Of a stretch of DNA of 64,000 nucleotides, positions 1-11,190 are shown piece by piece (the stretch's first letter is position 1; every line of letters starts with the position of its first letter). The position numbers were made by a program, and so were the translations under genes. The stretch is from positions 365,587,750-365,651,749 of the forward strand of contig CM062814.1 in assembly GCA_031772625.1 (NCBI GenBank). Direction: 5' to 3'. Origin of the DNA: Pinus tabuliformis (lineage: Eukaryota; Streptophyta; Pinopsida; Pinales; Pinaceae). A model generated the notes under the pieces. That model worked only from the letters and a program-made list of their open reading frames with translations. It made no database searches and was not told the origin of the DNA.

Positions 1-1109
1 TCGGCCAAATGAACAGTGGAGGTGATGGATGAAAACACGATCAAGGTTCTTATGGCTGATGAATTTACGATCTCAAAAGGTTATTTACCGGTTCATTTTT
101 TCCGTGAGCTTGAACTCTGAGGGAAACTTTTGCTCACACTTTTCTATTTTTTAACGAGCATAAATTCAGTCCTAAAACTGCTCGGATTTGCGTTTATTTT
201 TCAACGAGCATGAACTATATGCTAAAACTGCTCGATATACCAGTCATATGAAGAACGCCTCTTGTAAGGACCAATTTTTATAGAGCTTATGCCTTACCAC
301 AGCTGTGCTCACTTTTAGCAAATTTTACTTTTGCCCCACAGGCTTTCTTTCATGCAAGTTTGGACACGGCTAATCTTAAAACCAGATAAATAACCGCCCC
401 TAGCTTGCACTCCAGAAAGTTTGCATGCCCCCAGGTATAGGATAGAATTTCGAGGCTGCCCCTCCTCTCCCCTACTTCTGCTTTTCTTTGGGTGTTCACA
501 TTTATTTGTCATCTTGCTAATCTAATGCTAACGATACTTGTCTTCTCGTTATTTTAAGGGGTCTTACGCAGTACTCAGGCTTCCCGTCGGCCCACTTTTA
601 ACAAACAGCTATTTATGACAATAGAAGAACACTATTCAAAGATAAAACATTGGTATTATTGAGGGAGGCTTGCCTCTTTCTTATTATCCGAAGAGTGGTT
701 CTATTCGCTGCCGCAAATCAATCTCTTTCTTCGGCGGTGTCTATCATTGGGTTGTCCTAAGATGGTTACCCTCTGTCACAACAATACGGTCTCCTTCTTA
801 GTAGACTGCCCCTGCTTATCCTTCAAAACATATTTTTCGATGGGCGAGGCTTGAATTTAAAGATGGTGACTACTTGTTGTAATAAGGGAATTCCTACTTG
901 GGCATTGCCCACTTTTTTAGACAAAGGTGAATGATTCCCAAACACATAACTTTAACAAAAGATCATTATTCCAGAACAACCCCACTTCCTACGGACGGGG
1001 TACGGACTAGTCATGTTCTTCTGCGGAAATTCTGTCTTATACCCGGAGTTTCTTCTGCCCGAAGCAGACCAGGGTGCATGCCCCCTGGGTCCTAGTCTTT
1101 CTTTCCGAA
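1..1109 (-). other. Element A interior downstream of the protease, no coding seen
   Basis: Reverse transcriptase would be expected after the protease, but I find no RT motif in any frame. The stretch holds two hairpin-forming 30-bp units at 155-184 and 205-234 (CGAGCA...TGCTCG) spaced 50 bp apart. It is otherwise featureless at this level. Confidence 0.35.
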
Positions 1110-2732
1110 TCACTCGCGCTCATCGGGAAGGAGGACCGGGGGCGGAGGCGAATCTTGAGTGAACAGACCATTTAGGATTGGTATTTGACTATTTGCGATG
1201 CGAGATCCCGGAAATGAAAGTTGGTCTACGAGCTTGACCACCTTTCCTTCATGTGGAAAACACATTACTCTAAAGAGTGAGGAGACTATCGCTCCCATGC
1301 AATAAATATAGTCGCGTCCAAGGAGTAGGTTATAATCCAAGGGTCCTTGAACTACCAACACGTTCATCCTGACGGTCTTCCCTTTCAATGTAACAGGTAC
1401 ATCGGGGAGGATCCCTAATGGTCGACTGGTTCCTTTATCAAAACCTGAGAGATTTCTCAACTCAGGTAAAAGCGCCGGGGAACCCAGTGCTTTCCAAGCA
1501 ACAGAGGAAAGGATACTCACAGACGCCCCTTCATCAATGATAGTACCAGCCATAATCATTCTATAGATCTGGACAATGATTCTGAATGGTATACTGGCTG
1601 GTAACCGGGGTCTGCCTAGTTGATTCCAATCAAAGGATACAACCAGGTTGCTTGGCGGTGGGACCGAATATACGGCCGGATACGACTCTGATGACGTTCC
1701 TTCCTGTGATAAAGGAATGGGCGCATTGCCCTGATGCTCATCGGAGTCGGTGCTGATGAAAAGAACCTGGATGGTGTCATCCTTGTTCTCATCAGTGAGG
1801 GTGTCGCATGAAGACGACTCTTCGGCGACGGTGTCATTTGAAGACGGGTCTTCAATGACGGGGTCATTGTACGATGGAACCTCTGAAGGAAGAACCGGGC
1901 CAACTGCCGTATCGACCTTTAGACTTTCGTCTAGTCTAGATTCAGTAGGTTCATTCTCAATGACCGACACTTCAGCTGACCACTTGAGTGGTTCAACCGG
2001 ATTTTCAACTATCGAGGGATTAGGCGCGAGTTTGTGATATCCAGGTGGAAGTCGCACCGGTGACACCGGGCGATCTTCCAAAACTCTCTTGGCCTCATCT
2101 AAGAATGGACATTTGTGAATGGCATGATGACCTTCACACAATAGACAGGGTGATCTTGGTCCCCTTCTTCGTCCTTCACTCCCGCTAGTTGACGGAATGC
2201 AATCAACTTGACAACCAGAGGTTGATGCTACCGGATTGTGCAACCTTGGGGACCAGTCCCTTAGTATCCGGGGAATACAAGGACAATCACGATGGAAATG
2301 GATCCCTTTGCAAATGACACATGGTGATTTAGGCCCGGTCGGTGCTGTGTGTGGGTTTTTGTCAGCTTTCTTCTTCTTGCCCCCAGTCGCCTTCGCCAGA
2401 GGCTCCTTCTGCTTCTTTTCTTTCTTCTTCTTTTCCTTCTTCTCCTTGGGAGGCTGACTTTTGCCGGCTCTACCTTGCGAAGATGAAGGATCAGAGGAAG
2501 TATCATAAGAAGCGGAAGGCTGGTGGGTAGTTCTAGATTGTTCTGACTGTTGATTCGACTGCTCAGGATTAGTGGTGATTTGGACTACATTAGTTGAAAA
2601 GAGCCATACAGGGAGACCAATTGTCAATCCTGGAAGAGACAATGTAGCCATATGAGGTGCACCAACATCTCCCCAAGAGGAGAAGGGATTTGGACTTCCG
2701 CCAAGGTTACTTCCTTGGTTGGTGGGCTCCAT
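1110..2732 (-). CDS. Gag-protease-like protein of element A (540 aa, open)
   Basis: An uninterrupted frame, unusual in this decayed window. I take the first ATG (2,730-2,732); a further seven codons are open upstream. Residue numbers count from that ATG. About 96-122 is very lysine-rich (nucleic-acid binding likely). Two zinc knuckles with spacing CX2CX3HX4C lie at about 138-150 and 196-208. An acidic Ser/Asp/Glu-rich stretch with short repeats lies near 290-320. A retropepsin-like domain spans about 380-505, with active-site motif DEGAS at 400-404 (families usually have DTG or DSG) and LLLGRD near 469-474. No capsid core, RT or integrase is present. Family knowledge: paired knuckles before a protease occur in plant Ty3/gypsy elements. 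I infer an element protein rather than a host gene; whether the protease is active with Glu in the motif is doubtful. Confidence 0.7.
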   Translation of the reverse strand: MEPTNQGSNLGGSPNPFSSWGDVGAPHMATLSLPGLTIGLPVWLFSTNVVQITTNPEQSNQQSEQSRTTHQPSASYDTSSDPSSSQGRAGKSQPPKEKKEKKKKEKKQKEPLAKATGGKKKKADKNPHTAPTGPKSPCVICKGIHFHRDCPCIPRILRDWSPRLHNPVASTSGCQVDCIPSTSGSEGRRRGPRSPCLLCEGHHAIHKCPFLDEAKRVLEDRPVSPVRLPPGYHKLAPNPSIVENPVEPLKWSAEVSVIENEPTESRLDESLKVDTAVGPVLPSEVPSYNDPVIEDPSSNDTVAEESSSCDTLTDENKDDTIQVLFISTDSDEHQGNAPIPLSQEGTSSESYPAVYSVPPPSNLVVSFDWNQLGRPRLPASIPFRIIVQIYRMIMAGTIIDEGASVSILSSVAWKALGSPALLPELRNLSGFDKGTSRPLGILPDVPVTLKGKTVRMNVLVVQGPLDYNLLLGRDYIYCMGAIVSSLFRVMCFPHEGKVVKLVDQLSFPGSRIANSQIPILNGLFTQDSPPPPVLLPDERE

Positions 2733-4435
2733 ACTTTTCAACTGAAAGATCAACGTGGGAATAACAGGTGATTATGTTCCGCTTTAAAATAAATTTTATT
2801 AACGACGCTTTTAGACACAAACTTGCTTTTTCATGTTTTAAGAGTCGAGAAAAAGCTAAAGATGACTCTAGTCGCCTTCGATGTATTAACGAGCCCGAAG
2901 TGAGAAATGCTCGGTTGGACTTTTTCAGTTATAGAGTTTGAAAAAGGCCAAAAGAAACTGCTCTGGAGATCTAGGCAGAGGGTGTGCCAAACCTTTCGCG
3001 AAACCACAGAATACATTTTACGGTACGGGTGGTCGATCTTCGTGAATGCTGTGTTCACTGCATCGCGATCAGTAGGGCGGCCGACACGGTTTCCTAAGGA
3101 TAAAGGATAAAAACCTATAGGGGTCTCCCAATATACGCGACGGTACGCAGGAGCTCAAGTCCGTGTTAGTGCCACCGACTCTCAGGAGGAATCACCCACC
3201 TTCGTAGAGATCGACAGTCACTATGTTTAACGACGCCAGAACACATCTCTACCTAGACCTCTAGATGTTTGCATTAAATTCCAAAGCGTTGTTATGTAAA
3301 TTGAGTTTATTTTAATGTTGATCTTTCTTAACAGTTTGCCTTTCAGGTTCGCCACGAGATGTATATATACAACTTCCTATATGCAATCTAAGAATGAGAA
3401 GCAAATCTTTTCAATCTTTCAACTTTGAAAACCTTAATCTACTTGAGGGAAAAGAAGGACACAACTTTTTCCACAGATCAAAGAACACACACTAAAATGC
3501 ACATCTTCTTAAATCGTCAAGCATACAGTCAAATGCAAAATGCACAATGCATGTATTTCTTTTCGTTATCCTTAATGTTGATGCTAGACAAAAAGGAAAC
3601 TGTTGTATAATTTTGAATCTAATTTCAAGTAGAAATAAACAAGCTTGTCCACAATCAAAAAGACACCTTATGATAGACTTGTTTAAAAACACAGGAAATG
3701 TCTAGATTCAAACCATGAAATGAAAAGCAAACAAACTCAAACAGCCATGAACAGTAATAAAACTAGCTCATAAGATCACAAAGACACTTTTACAGTTCAG
3801 GATCTAAGAGGCCACAGCTATACTGGTTCACTTTTCACAATGGGAAACTGTAACTGAAATAAGAAATACTGAAAGAACATTCACAGTTTCATCACACAAC
3901 TGAGGCAGAATAATGTCAAGGAGAAGTGGCTTACAGCAAGTACAATAACCAGCAAGCAATCAGCCAAAAACAAGTGCAAACAGGGCCAAGACACAATAGG
4001 AAGACTGAGCAAGACAAGGGCTAACTGGACCAGCGCAGGTTCTAGTCTGCCAATTTCACTCTCAGCGCAGTTCCCGAAGGGAGTACCTGCGCTGTAATGC
4101 AGACTACCTGTGTACAGCCTGCACTGACTCACGAGAGTTTCGTCTACAAAGAATTCCGGGTCATAAAAAGCTCAAAAATGCACTGTTTTTGATGAAATAA
4201 AAAGCTATAGGTTAAGTACAGGCTAAGGGATGATCAAGAGGATGAAGATCTATCACAAAGAGTAAAGAGTCTTTTGTAGATAGGCTCTTCAAATCTTGAA
4301 TTTGCTCAGCAAATGAGCAAGAGTAGCAGTCCCTCTACTTCGCTTTTGATATAGTCAAAAGCTTTTCGATTTGGTACTCTTTTCTTCAAGAAATGAATAG
4401 CAAAATACTACAAACACCAACAAGATACTAGGCTC
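2733..4435 (-). other. Leader of element A, no coding seen
   Basis: About 1.7 kb between the primer-binding site and the first ATG of the long frame. The short open frames here have no recognisable gag core and look like chance. Two CAGCGCAG motifs (4,031-4,038 and 4,063-4,070) and one inverted copy (about 4,088-4,095) repeat a motif also found in this element's LTR. A classical capsid-type gag may have been lost, or this is a long untranslated leader. Confidence 0.4.
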
Positions 4436-4453
4436 TCCCCAGTGGAGTCGCCA
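4436..4453 (-). other. Primer-binding site of element A (tRNA-Arg type)
   Basis: The minus strand reads TGGCGACTCCACTGGGGA three bases downstream of the LTR end. This matches the primer-binding sequence I know from Tat/Ogre-type plant Ty3/gypsy elements, assigned there to tRNA-Arg. It sets the element's orientation and the inner edge of the LTR. Confidence 0.75.
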
Positions 4454-4456
4454 GTT

Positions 4457-5347
4457 TGTTGTGGGGAAAAGTATCCGATGCGGATGACCCTATCCCTACT
4501 CTAAAGGTGACAGTCTTTAGCAACAACTGAAAGTAAAGCTTTGATGTTTTCCTTTATGAAAGTACAGAGAGAAGGATGAAAAGATTAACCAACCTGGTGT
4601 CCTTCGCTTAGTTGATCCTTGTCCTCTCTCTTTGTCTCTTGTTCCCAGCTCCTTGCTCTCTTTGTCGGTCCAGCTACACATAGATCCTGCACAAAACAAG
4701 AGAGGAAACTACAAGATACATGTACTCATAACTGATGCATGGATTAGAATGAATCAAATATACAAGTAAATACAATCCATCAATGTAATACAAGTATATA
4801 GGAGAACATGCAAGACTTTATTGATAGAAGTAACAGGGTTTTGAGAAGGTTACAACCAATGATGGCTCCAATCCAGCAGCACATCCCCAGCAGCAAGAAC
4901 TCTCCTCTTCACCTCTAGTAAAACAATCACCCAATAGCTCTAACTGTAATCCAACAGCACCTCCTTGCTTTACACAAAATTCCAGCCTCCTTAGACCTCA
5001 TAGAAGAGCTCTATATATAGGAGAGAAGAAGAGAGGATGAGTCAGCTTGAGGCTGGCATAGAGCTGACTAGTGTCCTCTCCCTCTTCAGTTAATCTTCAG
5101 TTCTTGAGTCCACTTGGAGATCCTTGCTTACACATGGTGATCAAGTACCTCTTACTCATCACAGGGCGAATCTCATGAACCAAGTGTCAGTTTGGAAGCT
5201 TCCTGGGCAGTTGACACCTTGCAGAATGACTGTGCCACTTGGCCAATCTCGCCCAGCGCAGGTAGCCTTCATTAGATTTGACTTCCAGCGCAGGTACAAA
5301 GAGGAGCAGTTGACATTCAGCGCAGTTGCTCAGTTAAGCAGCTGACA
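4457..5347 (-). repeat. 5' LTR of element A (891 bp)
   Basis: On the minus strand this begins TGTCAGCTGC and ends CCCCACAACA, followed after three bases by a canonical primer-binding site, which fixes the inner boundary. The outer boundary is inferred from the switch to element B gag coding at 5,348. A TATA-like box (ctatatatag, 5,011-5,020) lies about 330 bp from the LTR start, a usual place for an LTR promoter. The motif CAGCGCAG occurs three times near its 5' end. Confidence 0.7.
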
Positions 5348-7060
5348 TGATCCAAAATAAGCCTGTTTTGAAGTGTTTTCAGGTGGAGAACTGATTGGAA
5401 GTGCTGTTGTTTGATGACCTTGTTCTTTTAGGGGTAAGAACAACATGTTTAGGGACTGAGGATCCCTGTAATTATTGACATTCCATGCTCCATGATGCGA
5501 GGCACAAAAATGTCTATAACACATAGGTAGGGCATGTTGTTTCTCTAGTATATACCTGTTGGGCCTCTCTATTATTGGGGTTCGGGTTCGGTTGAGCAGG
5601 TATTTGGGGTTGTCTTGGAGGAGCAGGAGGTAATGGTTGTGGTTGAGCAAGTGGTGGAGGCAAAAGAGCAGGAGGAGAGTTGTATTGGGGACTCCACCCC
5701 TGATGAGGTGCATTCCACTGAGGTTGTGGCTGAGTTTGAGAATGAAATTAATGAGAAGCTGGTTGAATATGGTATTGAGATGGATACGACCAAGGAGGGG
5801 GTGTGGACCAGGAAGGATGAGTAGGGGGCCCCAATAAGGCATGGAAGTGGCTTGATTGGGGTTGTAATAAGTCTGGGATGTCCCTTGCATTCCCTGCTAG
5901 TAAGGTGTGGGTCCATGTGGCCTCCTTTGGTTCATGAAGTAGAGTGGTTTAGTGGCTCCTTCAGCCCCTTGGTACATAGATTTAAAACCAGGTAAGGAGG
6001 GGCACTGATTTGTAGGATGGTCCTCTTCATAGACAAAACACACCTCTATGGAGTGCAATGGACATTCATTCCTAGGATGCTTTCTAGTGCACATGGGACA
6101 AAAGATGGCCAAAGCCCTCTCGTCTTCCTCTTGCTTCTTTTGTATTTGCAAGGTATCCATTTGCATGGCAATAGTCTCTCTCATCTTACTTTTGAAATCT
6201 TCCATCTAATTTGAAAATTGATTTTTAAGGAATGAAATGGATAAGGGTGTACTGGCTAAAGGTTGACTTCCCCTACCTTTCTTTATGGCTACCCTTAAAT
6301 GGTTTCTAAACACAGTCTTTATGTCATCGTAAAGTAGTTGGTAGATGTCTCCCCCTGCCAACAAATGGAGGGTATCTAGAAGGTCTTCAGGGACTCCTCT
6401 GAGCAGAACCAAATTTAGAGATTCAGAGTCGAGTGTGCACCTAACCCTTTTATAACTGAATTGAAACCTCTCTTCATAGTCTTCTAAAGATTCATCACTT
6501 TCCATGGTCATTCGAAATATTTCTTCCTTTGTATCCTTTGACCTACAGTGGTCCCGGTATTTGTTGTTAAAGGTTTGCTACATTTGAGCCCAAGTTGTGA
6601 TATTGTTTGCAAGTAACCCCATGAACCAGCGTAATGTTGCATCCTTGAGGGTAGAGGGAAAGAGTTTCAACTTTTGCTCGTCTTCTACATAGTCATAGGT
6701 TCGACAAAGAACAACAAACGCAAACAAGAAGGTATCAGGGTCTTCAGTAGTCAATCCATGGAAGTGAGGTAAGGCTGAGGGACTTATGTTTTTCATCTTT
6801 TTGTCTCCATTGGTCTCTCAGATAGGAAAGGCACCTTCTATTCTCTGCCCATTTCCTCTAACGTTTCTGTTTTCAGCCATGGTCTCAAGAGGAATGGTTT
6901 CTTGCTCTTCTTCTATTATAGGATCTTCGTATATCTCTGGAGGTTCACCTATGGATTCTTTTGGATCACTACCACCAAAAAAGAGAGAAGGGTGACTTAG
7001 TGATGTGGTGGGGGTGTTGGGTAGGAATTTTCCTGAATTGTCTCTGTTCGTACAAGGCAT
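5348..7060 (-). pseudogene. Gag of element B (broken, Tat type)
   Basis: Recognisable in successive open pieces: 7,060-6,818 (acidic N-terminal part), 6,796-6,578 (capsid core with LPHFHGLTTEDPDTFL and DATLRWF), 6,511-6,206 (capsid continuation with SYKRVRC), 6,205-5,897 (two Cys/His clusters, CPMCTRKHPRNECP and a second ending DHPTNQCPSLPG), and 5,890-5,348 (Pro/Gln-rich C-terminal part). This order and the CPSLPG motif are typical of gag in the Tat group. Frames shift between pieces. The last piece ends in element A's LTR, which adds five foreign residues before a stop. No function remains likely. Confidence 0.75.
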
Positions 7061-7191
7061 GAAAGGAAATCCTTTTTCTTTTTTCTTTTTTCTTTTCTTT
7101 TTTGGGTTATTTTTTTGTTTATTTTTTTGCTTGTACCTCCAAAAACTGAAATGGATTGAACAAAAAATTGCAACTAACTAAAATAAACCTT

Positions 7192-7475
7192 GCTAAAATG
7201 AAAATTGTAGAATTTAAATGAAAGCAGGAAAGGACTAATCTATCTTGCTGAAATGAAAATGCAGAATTGAAATGAAAGCAGGAAAGGACTAATCTATTTT
7301 GCTGAAATGAAATTGCAGAATTGAAATGAAAGCAGGAAATATCTAATTTACGCTTGCTGAAATGAAATTGCAGAATGGAAATGAAAGCAGGAAATGTCTA
7401 ATTTACACTTGCTGAAATGAAGTTGCAGAATTGAAATTGCAAAATTGAAATGAAACAACTACTCTACTCTTGTTG
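7192..7475 (-). repeat. 55-bp tandem repeat in the leader of element B
   Basis: About five diverged head-to-tail units, each containing gctgaaatgaaattgcagaa followed by a block with aaagcaggaaa. The array sits between the primer-binding site and the gag start, where packaging and dimerisation signals usually lie. Pyrimidine-rich sequence follows at about 7,075-7,130. Confidence 0.75.
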
Positions 7476-7547
7476 AAATAAACTTCTTAGCAGAAGGTTG
7501 CAGTAGAAAATAGAAGAAAACCAGTAATCACAAAATACTCTAACGCT

Positions 7548-7565
7548 TCCCCGGCAATGGCGCCA
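7548..7565 (-). other. Primer-binding site of element B
   Basis: The minus strand reads TGGCGCCATTGCCGGGGA, a near-match to the primer site common in plant non-chromovirus Ty3/gypsy elements (TGGCGCCGTTGCCGGGGA in my memory). It lies six bases downstream of the LTR end. Confidence 0.75.
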
Positions 7566-7571
7566 AAAAGA

Positions 7572-9686
7572 TGGTGACCTCCAGTATTGTAGAAATTATC
7601 TTGCAACTCCTGGGGCTCCCTACTTTACTTTTATCAACCCGGTAGTTCATAACAAACTTGGAAGCGACGGTGCTCTACGCACAAGTAGTAGCTCTTACTG
7701 CAGGCTGTCACTTGATCAGCTGGCACAAGTTCACTAGGAGCTTAAGCCAACTTCTATGGGTTCTCAGAAGAAGCTTTTAACTGTGATGGAAGAATGCTAA
7801 CTCGAAAGAGGCTCTTCTATTTGCTGAAAGATAATGAAAGTTGAAAGGAAACGTAAACCCTAGCAAACCCTAGTTTTACCCACTAACCCTACTTTTGCAA
7901 GAAAAGAGATGGAAACTACTAAAGTGGATACCATTGACTATTGAAAAGGTAAAATGCATGTATTCAAGCTAGTTCTGAAGGAAAATGATAAGAAATCATT
8001 TTTTTGTACTTTTGAGCAATTTTATGCAGAATTATTATGCTTCTGTTTTAACCATTTGTGACTATGCAACGATTGGTGGCAAAGGGAGATGGAGTTGGCA
8101 TTTGCAGGAGGTGTGGAAGGTGTGGAAAGGTCCTAAGAAATCCATAGTACCATTATACAGTCTTCCATTGCTATCAGAGTTCAAAAAATCACTCGCATGG
8201 ACTTCTACAAGAGGTTGCAGGGGATCTACAGGAGGTTCTATAGGAGGATCTACAGGAGGAGGCCAAAAGTGGTTTTTAGAGGTTTGGAGGTGGAAAAATG
8301 GTGAGAGAAGGGAAATGAGGGTTGGATGGAGATGTTAAGGGGTCTAGGGCCTTGGAAATGAAGGTCAGGAGTGAAGGAGATGGTTGGATTTGTTCAAAGC
8401 CCAAGAAAGCAATTTTACACAAAAACGTTGAAATTAGAGCAGTTTGGGAAAGTATGGCGAATGAGTGGGGGAATATTGGAAGATGAATTGGAGTAGGCTA
8501 TGTGATGGAATAAAGATAAGCTAGAGTTTTCTACATGTGAGCTGCACACTTACTTTTCAAAACTAACCCAAGCAAGAGCTAAAAAACAGAGTTTTGCCTA
8601 TTTTAACCTAATTTTGACGTAAAAACCAAAAATATATTGAACATAACTTTATGGAAAGGAAGTTATGCAAGAAAGCCATGGTAAATGAGCAAGAACATAT
8701 CTAAGCATGTAAATACAACTGATATCAACTCTTCCAACTCGAAATCTCACACTAGTAATTGCATTGGAAAGCAAAAACAGTGTTTTGGTGGCAGCAAGAG
8801 TGCCTTGATCTCAAATCATGGTCCCAAGGAGGGAGAGAGGAGATCAAGGCCTGTTTGGTAGGCTTTTTTGGATATTTTTCTGTTATTGCAACAAACTATC
8901 TAATCAATCCTGAAGCAAGAACAACTATTCTAATCATCAAAAGCAACCTAAGTAACAAAGCAAGATTTAACCTAAACAACAGAAATTATTTCATGAATGC
9001 AAGAAAAAACATATAAATACACAAAGGAGGTGCTGGGCAGTTGGGTTTTTCCCAACCCCTAGAGCTACAGCCCCTAGGAAATATCAGTGCTGGTTCAAAG
9101 CTGGATTCATCTTCATTGATAAAAAATAATAATAGACACATCACAAAACTGTCTGCAAAAAGAGCTCAAAAATGAGCTGAGTACAAGGCTGCACTATAGT
9201 GCGAAAATAGAATATCAAATGGCCAAACTATTGAGGCTTGAAGCCTTCTTATTTATACAAGTGAGGACTCCCAACAATCCTCCTAAACTTTAGTAACTCA
9301 GCTTCCTAAAACTGCAGATAACAACTTCACTAGACCTGCTCGACTGCCCCTTGGAATCATCATTTGTGGGCTGTTGTACTCGAAGCTGTTGATGGATAAC
9401 TCGAGGAAGGGGTAATTAATGAGGTAGACACCCCTACTATAAGTCCTCAGTCCCGTTTCTTCGAGTTTCGCTACCAATCTACTCATAAATTCCTGGTCTC
9501 CGTCCATAAATGTCCAAAAATTTGCAATAAACACTCATTAGACTATGTGGCAAAGTGACTATCCCCATTCATTCTATTGAGATAAATATATTCAAAAACA
9601 TGCACAAAACTATGGAGAATGGTGCATTAAATGAAAATAATAGGTAGAATGAGCCCATATAGTTACCCATTTGTAGGGCTCATCAT
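7572..9686 (-). repeat. 5' LTR of element B (about 2.1 kb)
   Basis: On the minus strand it starts TGATGAGCCC and ends GGTCACCA (or, three bases earlier, GGTCA) just before the primer-binding site. The outer edge falls exactly where C1 coding breaks off. A TATA-like sequence (TTGTATAAAT on the minus strand, 9,251-9,260) lies about 430 bp inside. Short Gly/Arg-like tandem units near 8,205-8,260 give a spurious plus-strand frame. No LTR partner is in the window, so the ends rest on context. Confidence 0.55.
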
Positions 9687-10300
9687 GCACCAGCGGTCAG
9701 ATCGATGGAGTGGTTGACCTGAGAGTGCAGAGGAACCTTTGCTGGGGAGGTGAATATTTCCTCGTACTCATCGATGACTTTGTCCATCTGTAGTTGTTGT
9801 GCGGAGGGGCTCTGTTTGGAGGTCGTGGCTACTGTCTTCTTCTTTGCTTGAGGGCGTATCATCAGGAAAACAAACTTCCTGGTTTTGGAAATGAGTTTAT
9901 TGCATTGTTTTGCAGTAACTGAAGAGATGGTGGTAGGTAGTGCTACCTCTAGTATCCTGTACAACTTATTTCCCAAAGTAACAATAACAAAACAGGGCCT
10001 TGATTCATACACAGCATGTCACTTCCACAAGTATGGTTGTCCTAATAATACATCACAAACTTGAAGGGGAGCAAAGTCACACAATACCTCATCCGTGAAG
10101 GGCTTGATGTTTTATGGGAGGTGACACTGCTAGCTCACGCGAAGGTCCCGTCCTTGGTGAAGCCACCTGATGGTGTACGGTTGTGGATGTGTTATGGTCG
10201 GTAAGCCCAGCTGCTTCATGATGTCTGCTGAAATGAGGTTCTTTTGGCTCCCACTATTGATAATGAACTGTAGCAGGTAGACCTTTACCCACATCTATGA
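9687..10300 (-). pseudogene. Protease and start of pol, element C1
   Basis: Contains a retropepsin-like site with INSGSQKNLIS, in which the catalytic Asp appears as Asn, then DVLLGQPYL. The open piece 10,012-9,683 leads towards RT and includes HSIDLT. The frame ends where element B begins. The lesion in the active site and the interruption make activity impossible from this copy. Confidence 0.65.
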
Positions 10301-10329
10301 GTGAAAGAGATGTTCCTCCTCCTTGGGAT

Positions 10330-11190
10330 CTTCAGGTTCCTCCTTCTTGATCTTCATGGTGGCAACGGTGGCATTGGGCTCTGCATCAATAATCTGCTTC
10401 CCTTTGTCATTCCCCCTATCGAGTTCTAACTCATAGTCGAAATATGCATTTGATTCTGAAACCTTTAGCTTGGCCACCAATGACTACTTGGCCCAACACT
10501 CACTTTTGTTGTGAGTGGAGCTCTTATGGAACTCACACCACTTTCCCCTGTCCTTTTTCACCTTCGTGGCATTGTTCTTTTCTTTCATCTTTGGTGGGTT
10601 GTATTGAGCCACCATGCCTTGCCTTTGTCCTTTTTTCTACAGTTTGGGGGCACTTTTCCCTTGCTTTGGATTCACAGATCCAAAGTCTCACTTCTTCTAT
10701 TTAAAATTTTGCTCGACCTTGACGGCATATCAGTATGTCATGCCGAGCAAGGAGATGTTCAGGAATTCTATTTCTTCTTGGATGTACTTATGCAGGCTGC
10801 CATGGTATTTGATTACCAAATTCTACTCCAAATCCTTGATACCCAACTTTGTGCGAAGGGTATGGGAAATATTGGTAAACTCTAGCATGTCTTGGTCCCT
10901 TCCCTGCCACAGCGTGGTCCACTTTATGTATTGATCCTCATAACTTCTGACAGGGCAGTACTGCTCCTTGATTTCATCCCCGAATGAATTCCAAGTGGGT
11001 GCGACTGAAAATAGTGAGCCTGTACTTTCATCCTTTTTCTCATATAGGTTTCCCACCAGTCCTTGACGTGGGGGGTTGCTTTAAGAAGAGCAAAAATAAT
11101 CTTTTCCCGACTGGAAAAATCATGAACAAAAAAATAACCCTCTAGCAGATTTAACCATTTATTGAGGGCATCTGCGTATATTTGACCCTC
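10330..11190 (-). pseudogene. Gag of element C1 (N-terminally deleted)
   Basis: The piece 11,056-10,823 holds the capsid region including SYEDQYIKWTTLWQGRDQD. A CX2HX4HX4C knuckle-like motif (CEFHKSSTHNKSEC) is readable near 10,495-10,545, and 10,480-10,295 is a charged C-terminal stretch. The N-terminal part, the leader and the primer-binding site are missing because of the 688-bp deletion seen on comparison with C2. Stops and frameshifts separate the pieces. Confidence 0.7.

Larger units (their letters stand above)
1..5347 (-). mobile_element. Element A: Ty3/gypsy-like LTR element, 5' part (3' end outside window)
   Basis: Read on the minus strand, the element starts at its 5' LTR (4,457-5,347), has a primer-binding site at 4,436-4,453, a 1.7-kb leader and one long open frame (gag-like zinc knuckles plus aspartic protease). 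It then runs off the left edge with no RT, RNase H or integrase visible down to base 1. No second copy of the LTR is present, so the 3' LTR must lie outside. The right boundary cuts the gag reading frame of element B, so A inserted into B; the five bases after the LTR (tgatc, 5,348-5,352) are the expected target-site copy. The element may be a non-autonomous derivative, or its pol may lie further left. Confidence 0.7.
5348..9686 (-). mobile_element. Element B: Tat-type Ty3/gypsy element, 5' part, interrupted by element A
   Basis: In minus-strand order: 5' LTR (7,572-9,686), primer-binding site (7,548-7,565), a leader with 55-bp tandem repeats, and a broken gag that stops at the LTR of element A. 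The remainder must lie beyond A, left of the window. The outer LTR edge coincides with an abrupt loss of the pol sequence of C1, and the next five bases (tgcac, 9,687-9,691) match the uninterrupted C2 copy at the same place, so B inserted into C1. Confidence 0.7.

Noticed and set aside
1750..2530. Plus-strand frames opposite the 540-codon frame
   Set aside because: Antisense shadows; the minus frame has knuckles and a protease while these have no recognisable domain.
3425..4132. Short frames on both strands in the leader of A
   Set aside because: 60-83 codons, no motif, composition like random AT-rich DNA.
7985..8338. 117-codon plus-strand frame with Gly/Ser repeats
   Set aside because: Lies antisense inside the LTR of element B and is driven by short tandem units such as ggatctacaggagg.
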